From: Oscillospiraceae bacterium | Lineage (GTDB): Bacteria; Bacillota; Clostridia; Oscillospirales; Ruminococcaceae | Direction: 5' to 3' | Assembly (NCBI GenBank): GCA_018110985.1 | Contig: JAGAWT010000015.1 | Span: 1-64,000, forward strand | DNA: 64,000 nucleotides | Part shown: positions 63,277-64,000 of the stretch, in pieces | How the letters are laid out: each line of letters begins with the position of its first letter | Position numbering within the stretch: position 1 is the stretch's first letter | Translations under genes and position numbers: made by a program | The notes under the pieces: generated by a model | Seen by the model: only the letters and a program-made list of their open reading frames with translations | The model's database searches: none | Told to the model about the DNA's origin: nothing

Positions 63277-63314
63277 AGCTTCTCCTCCTTTTGTGCCGAT
63301 CCCCGGCCTGATAT

Positions 63315-63552
63315 AAAAAACGGCCGGATGACCCGACCGAATGACCTATTCCATGCAATACGCCTATATTTACCGCAAGCATCCGAATAGCACTCCACCC
63401 GAAGGTGACAGCCGCACACCTGTTCGGTGTACGTCCGGGGCGGCCTTTACAAGCCCTGTTCCGGGCGCCCCTCGGCGGTATTGCCTTTTATGCGGGATAA
63501 ACGGGCTTTTTCTGCCCCGCACTACTCATCTTTACCGCGCCTCTATCGAATC
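63315..63552 (-). promoter_or_regulatory. Lysine riboswitch (L box)
   Basis: On the minus strand, GATAGAGGCGCGG opens the aptamer, followed by GATGAGTAGT, CCGCCGAGGGG, GCGGCTGTC and GGGTGGAGTGCTATT. These match the conserved order of L-box elements. A terminator stem (CGGTCGG/CCGGCCG plus TTTTTT, about 63315-63340) forms the expression platform. Lysine should promote termination and shut off the downstream genes. Confidence 0.88.
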
Positions 63553-63563
63553 ATATTAGGACT

Positions 63564-63592
63564 ATTCTATCACTTATGATAGCTCTTGTCAA
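63564..63592 (-). promoter_or_regulatory. Promoter of the riboswitch transcript
   Basis: On the minus strand TTGACA (63592-63587), a 17-bp spacer and TAGAAT (63569-63564) start the message just before the aptamer. Confidence 0.75.
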
Positions 63593-63788
63593 TAGTCTTT
63601 TTGCACTTTTTCCGCCAATAATGACCGTCTGTTATTGTGCACCCCTACAGGTCGGTACGACCGACAGCCACATAGTCGGCATACCTGCAGCAGCACATAT
63701 TATTATTCAAAGCCGCATCGTGTCAAGTTTTTTTTCATATCTCCCGACAACTTTGGCTAAAATGTACAGAAAAACATTCGGAAATTCG

Positions 63789-63818
63789 TTGACATTTTCG
63801 GGTCTCATATGCTATACT
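63789..63818 (+). promoter_or_regulatory. Promoter of the gene at 63901
   Basis: TTGACA (63789-63794), an 18-bp spacer and TATACT (63813-63818). In 63593-63788 only a small GTCGGT/ACCGAC hairpin at about 63652 is seen. Confidence 0.65.
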
Positions 63819-63900
63819 TAAATAGATATTGTAAAGCTATGCCCGCAAGCGCCTTGCTGCGGCTTATTTAGATATATTCAAAGCGGGGGTCTTATAGAGA

Positions 63901-64000
63901 ATGGAACCGAACACAACCAATATTCAGGCAAACAGGACCGGCAGTGAAGAAACGGAGATAGATCTTCTCAAGCTGGCGGTGAACCTGCTCGATCACATAG
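63901..64000 (+). CDS. Truncated gene, possibly a polysaccharide chain-length regulator
   Basis: Only 33 codons are inside the window (MEPNTTNIQANRTGSEETEI then DLLKLAVNLLDHI). The acidic EIDLLKLAVNLLDHI segment resembles the start of Wzz/YveK-type capsule proteins just before TM1. GCGGGGG lies upstream. The identification is tentative because of truncation. Confidence 0.45.
   Translation, partial: MEPNTTNIQANRTGSEETEIDLLKLAVNLLDHI

Overview
The window looks like chromosome of a Gram-positive gut or rumen Firmicute of the Ruminococcus/Oscillospiraceae type. The evidence is a secreted transglutaminase-like protein with a type I dockerin, a cytoplasmic GH26-like hydrolase, indolepyruvate:ferredoxin oxidoreductase (anaerobe), L,D-transpeptidase and lipoprotein signals typical of Firmicutes, strong AGGAGG-type ribosome binding sites, and many sigma-A promoters with exact 17-bp spacers. 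No rRNA, tRNA or CRISPR array was recognised. The species assignment is inference.

Layout. 1-136: 5' end of a group II intron running off the left edge. 0.4-6.8 kb: REC-EAL regulator with a defective EAL site, a lipoprotein, the dockerin protein and a DUF1294 membrane protein. 6.8-16.2 kb (minus): iorA-iorB, metG plus a small coupled ORF, three GNAT acetyltransferases, an NADPH/FMN-type reductase, rlmD and a zinc-ribbon protein. 16.3-20 kb: L,D-transpeptidase diverging from an operon of two DUF4342/UBA-like membrane proteins and an OmpR-type response regulator without a kinase. 20-30 kb: sugar-binding lipoprotein, Gfo/Idh and aldo-keto reductases, PAS-GGDEF cyclase, mscL, guaB, a small LPDDQ protein and an orphan sensor kinase. 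30-39.5 kb (minus): a compact operon of MalF-like and MalG-like permeases, a very long HlyD/MacA-like adaptor and a MacB-core-like protein, followed by an EAL phosphodiesterase and a phosphoribosyltransferase-like protein; upstream lies a separate membrane protein.

39.5-47.5 kb (plus): a large surface protein (DUF285/BspA-like, ten Tyr-rich repeats, two Fn3-like domains), an SSS symporter, enolase and a lipoprotein. 47.9-57.3 kb (minus): trpS-prmA with a duplicated zinc-ribbon protein, a GH26-like enzyme, ddl-yfcE, a VanX-like dipeptidase and radA. 57.4-63.6 kb (minus): metY on its own promoter, then a probable lysine-controlled unit consisting of a lysine riboswitch, a degenerate CPBP protein, asd, a metallophosphoesterase, dapA and dapB. 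A truncated plus-strand gene, possibly a polysaccharide chain-length regulator, begins at 63901.

The most notable non-coding feature is a family of six near-identical palindromic elements (five of exactly 105 bp, one of 102 bp). They sit at gene 3' ends, usually between the stop codon and a hairpin, and two contribute the last base of a stop codon. The strongest candidates for undescribed biology are this repeat family, the ATPase-less MalFG/adaptor/MacB-core operon, the DUF4342-response regulator operon with matching 11-bp-spaced TCTAATC sites at two promoters, and the lysine-riboswitch operon led by a CPBP protein that lacks its catalytic histidines.
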